Shown in pieces: positions 63,380-64,000 of a stretch of DNA of 64,000 nucleotides. The translations under genes and the position numbers were made by a program. The stretch spans positions 82,267 through 146,266 of the forward strand of contig JAUCCN010000001.1 in assembly GCA_034676185.1 (NCBI GenBank). The letters are read 5' to 3'. Each line of letters opens with the position of its first letter. Within the stretch, counting starts at the first letter, position 1. Under the pieces are notes generated by a model. The model did not search any database. It was not told where the DNA came from and worked only from the letters and a program-made list of their open reading frames with translations. This DNA comes from UBA7396 sp034676185 (GTDB taxonomy: Bacteria; Patescibacteriota; Gracilibacteria; BD1-5; UBA6164).

Positions 63380-64000
63380 ATGAATACATTATTACAAAAA
63401 ATTTCTGTTTGCTTTGAAGATATAAAATTTATTGAAGACAATGATCCACAATATATCAGTTTAAAAAATCTTTATTTTACTATACAAAATAAAGATTTTT
63501 ATTTGTCTTTAATTATTACCAATGCTTTGGTTTGCTATCAACTTTCAAGTCAATGAGAAGAATATTGGGAAGAATTTCACCTCTATTTTGCACACAAAAA
63601 TATCAAAAATAAAACCGAAATTATACCTGAAATTATTACCTTTTTAAAACAATCAAAAGGAAATAAAAGAATTCTCAATATGAAAATAAAACGACTTGAA
63701 AAAGTAAAAATATTTTTAGAAAAATTCTTTTGAAATGAGGATTTTTATTATTCAAATATGATAATTTTTCAAAAAGATCTAGCAAAAGTTATGAAACAAA
63801 AAATAAACGATAAGACAATAGTCTTTACCATAAAAATGTTTTGATATTGAGCAAGAACTCAGTTTAGTGCATTTCACTACTTCCCTTTTGAAATACCAAT
63901 TCCCATTGATTCAAGACTCACAAAACTTTATCAAATATACAATAAAAATTCAGATATAAAAATAGAGGAATTCTATAGTCTTTTATCAAAAAAACTTTGA
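63380..64000 (+). CDS. AGOG-type N-glycosylase/DNA lyase (8-oxoguanine), partial
   Basis: 207 residues to the window end, no stop reached (the last TGA is read as Gly). GEEYWEEFHLYF, SKGNKRILNMKIKRLEKVKI, MIIFQKDLAKVMKQ, DKTIVFTIKMFGYGARTQFS and FEIPIPIDSRLTKLY follow the archaeal GO glycosylase (AGOG, PF09171) pattern, with the catalytic Lys in the KTIVFTIKM region and the Asp of PID. It removes 8-oxoguanine and cuts the abasic site. Confidence 0.8.

Noticed and set aside
1..64000. Apparent fragmentation of most genes into short frames and frequent 'premature' TGA stops
   Set aside because: Treating TGA as Gly restores full-length, motif-complete proteins throughout, so these are not pseudogenes or frameshifts.

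Overview
The window is very AT-rich and can only be read sensibly if UGA is a sense codon for glycine. Dozens of conserved glycines (for example in UvrC, MraY, TGT, RsmG, the PBP KTG box region and the integrase LGHS box) are written TGA, and every recognisable gene ends in TAA or TAG. This is genetic code 25, known from the CPR/Patescibacteria lineages Gracilibacteria and Absconditabacteria (SR1/BD1-5). Small genome-type genes, MurL-based glutamate epimerisation, type IV pilin-like proteins and many secreted proteins of unknown function fit that assignment. I cannot decide between the two phyla from this window.

Layout. 1-10 kb: chromosomal genes, namely partial polA, an aberrant Pro-type tRNA, an M23/SLH cell-wall protein, a cNMP-binding/PH-domain/uvrC run, a GH5 lipoprotein with a pilin-LamG protein, cysS and a small [2Fe-2S]-type protein, then tRNA-Phe.

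10.2-23.9 kb: an integrated element bounded by a 47-bp duplication of the 3' part of tRNA-Phe, with a tyrosine recombinase next to the right end. Its gene order is Rep (rolling-circle, Rep_trans-like), many tiny membrane-protein genes, an SSB with an acidic tip, two basic small proteins, a leader-peptide-bearing major-coat-like protein, a very large secreted/anchored protein, a three-helix membrane protein and a P-loop-like protein. This mirrors the II-V-VIII-III-VI-I order of filamentous phages (Inoviridae). I interpret it as a UGA-recoded filamentous prophage of a CPR bacterium, the main discovery candidate here. It carries a GC-rich hairpin plus tandem 9-mers before rep, large intergenic inverted repeats, a tRNA-like fold, and repeated ATAGTAA boxes at two promoters next to a ribbon-helix-helix gene.

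24-26.4 kb: scars of two transposases, a truncated C39-like peptidase, and small stress/membrane genes (PLDc_N, CsbD). 26.4-34.6 kb: a two-component system, a repeat-rich secreted protein, the murL-PBP operon and a pilin. 34.6-46.5 kb: a 1248-residue protein of unknown function, then RseP, an HD hydrolase, tgt, malic enzyme, rsmG, an FNR-type reductase and mraY. 46.5-52.4 kb: a run of reverse-strand secreted or surface proteins with tandem paralogues and Cys-repeat proteins. 52.5-64 kb: an RNHCP protein, a thioredoxin/DsbD-like thiol transporter, an ABC-2 exporter, a metalloprotease/TPR pair, tilS, a 3D-domain cell-wall protein and an AGOG-type DNA glycosylase that runs off the window.

Peptidoglycan genes (MurL, transpeptidase PBP, MraY, M23 and 3D-domain proteins) recur throughout, which fits a cell-walled, surface-active, probably host-associated small bacterium. 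No tool or database was used; all family assignments are from motif recognition.
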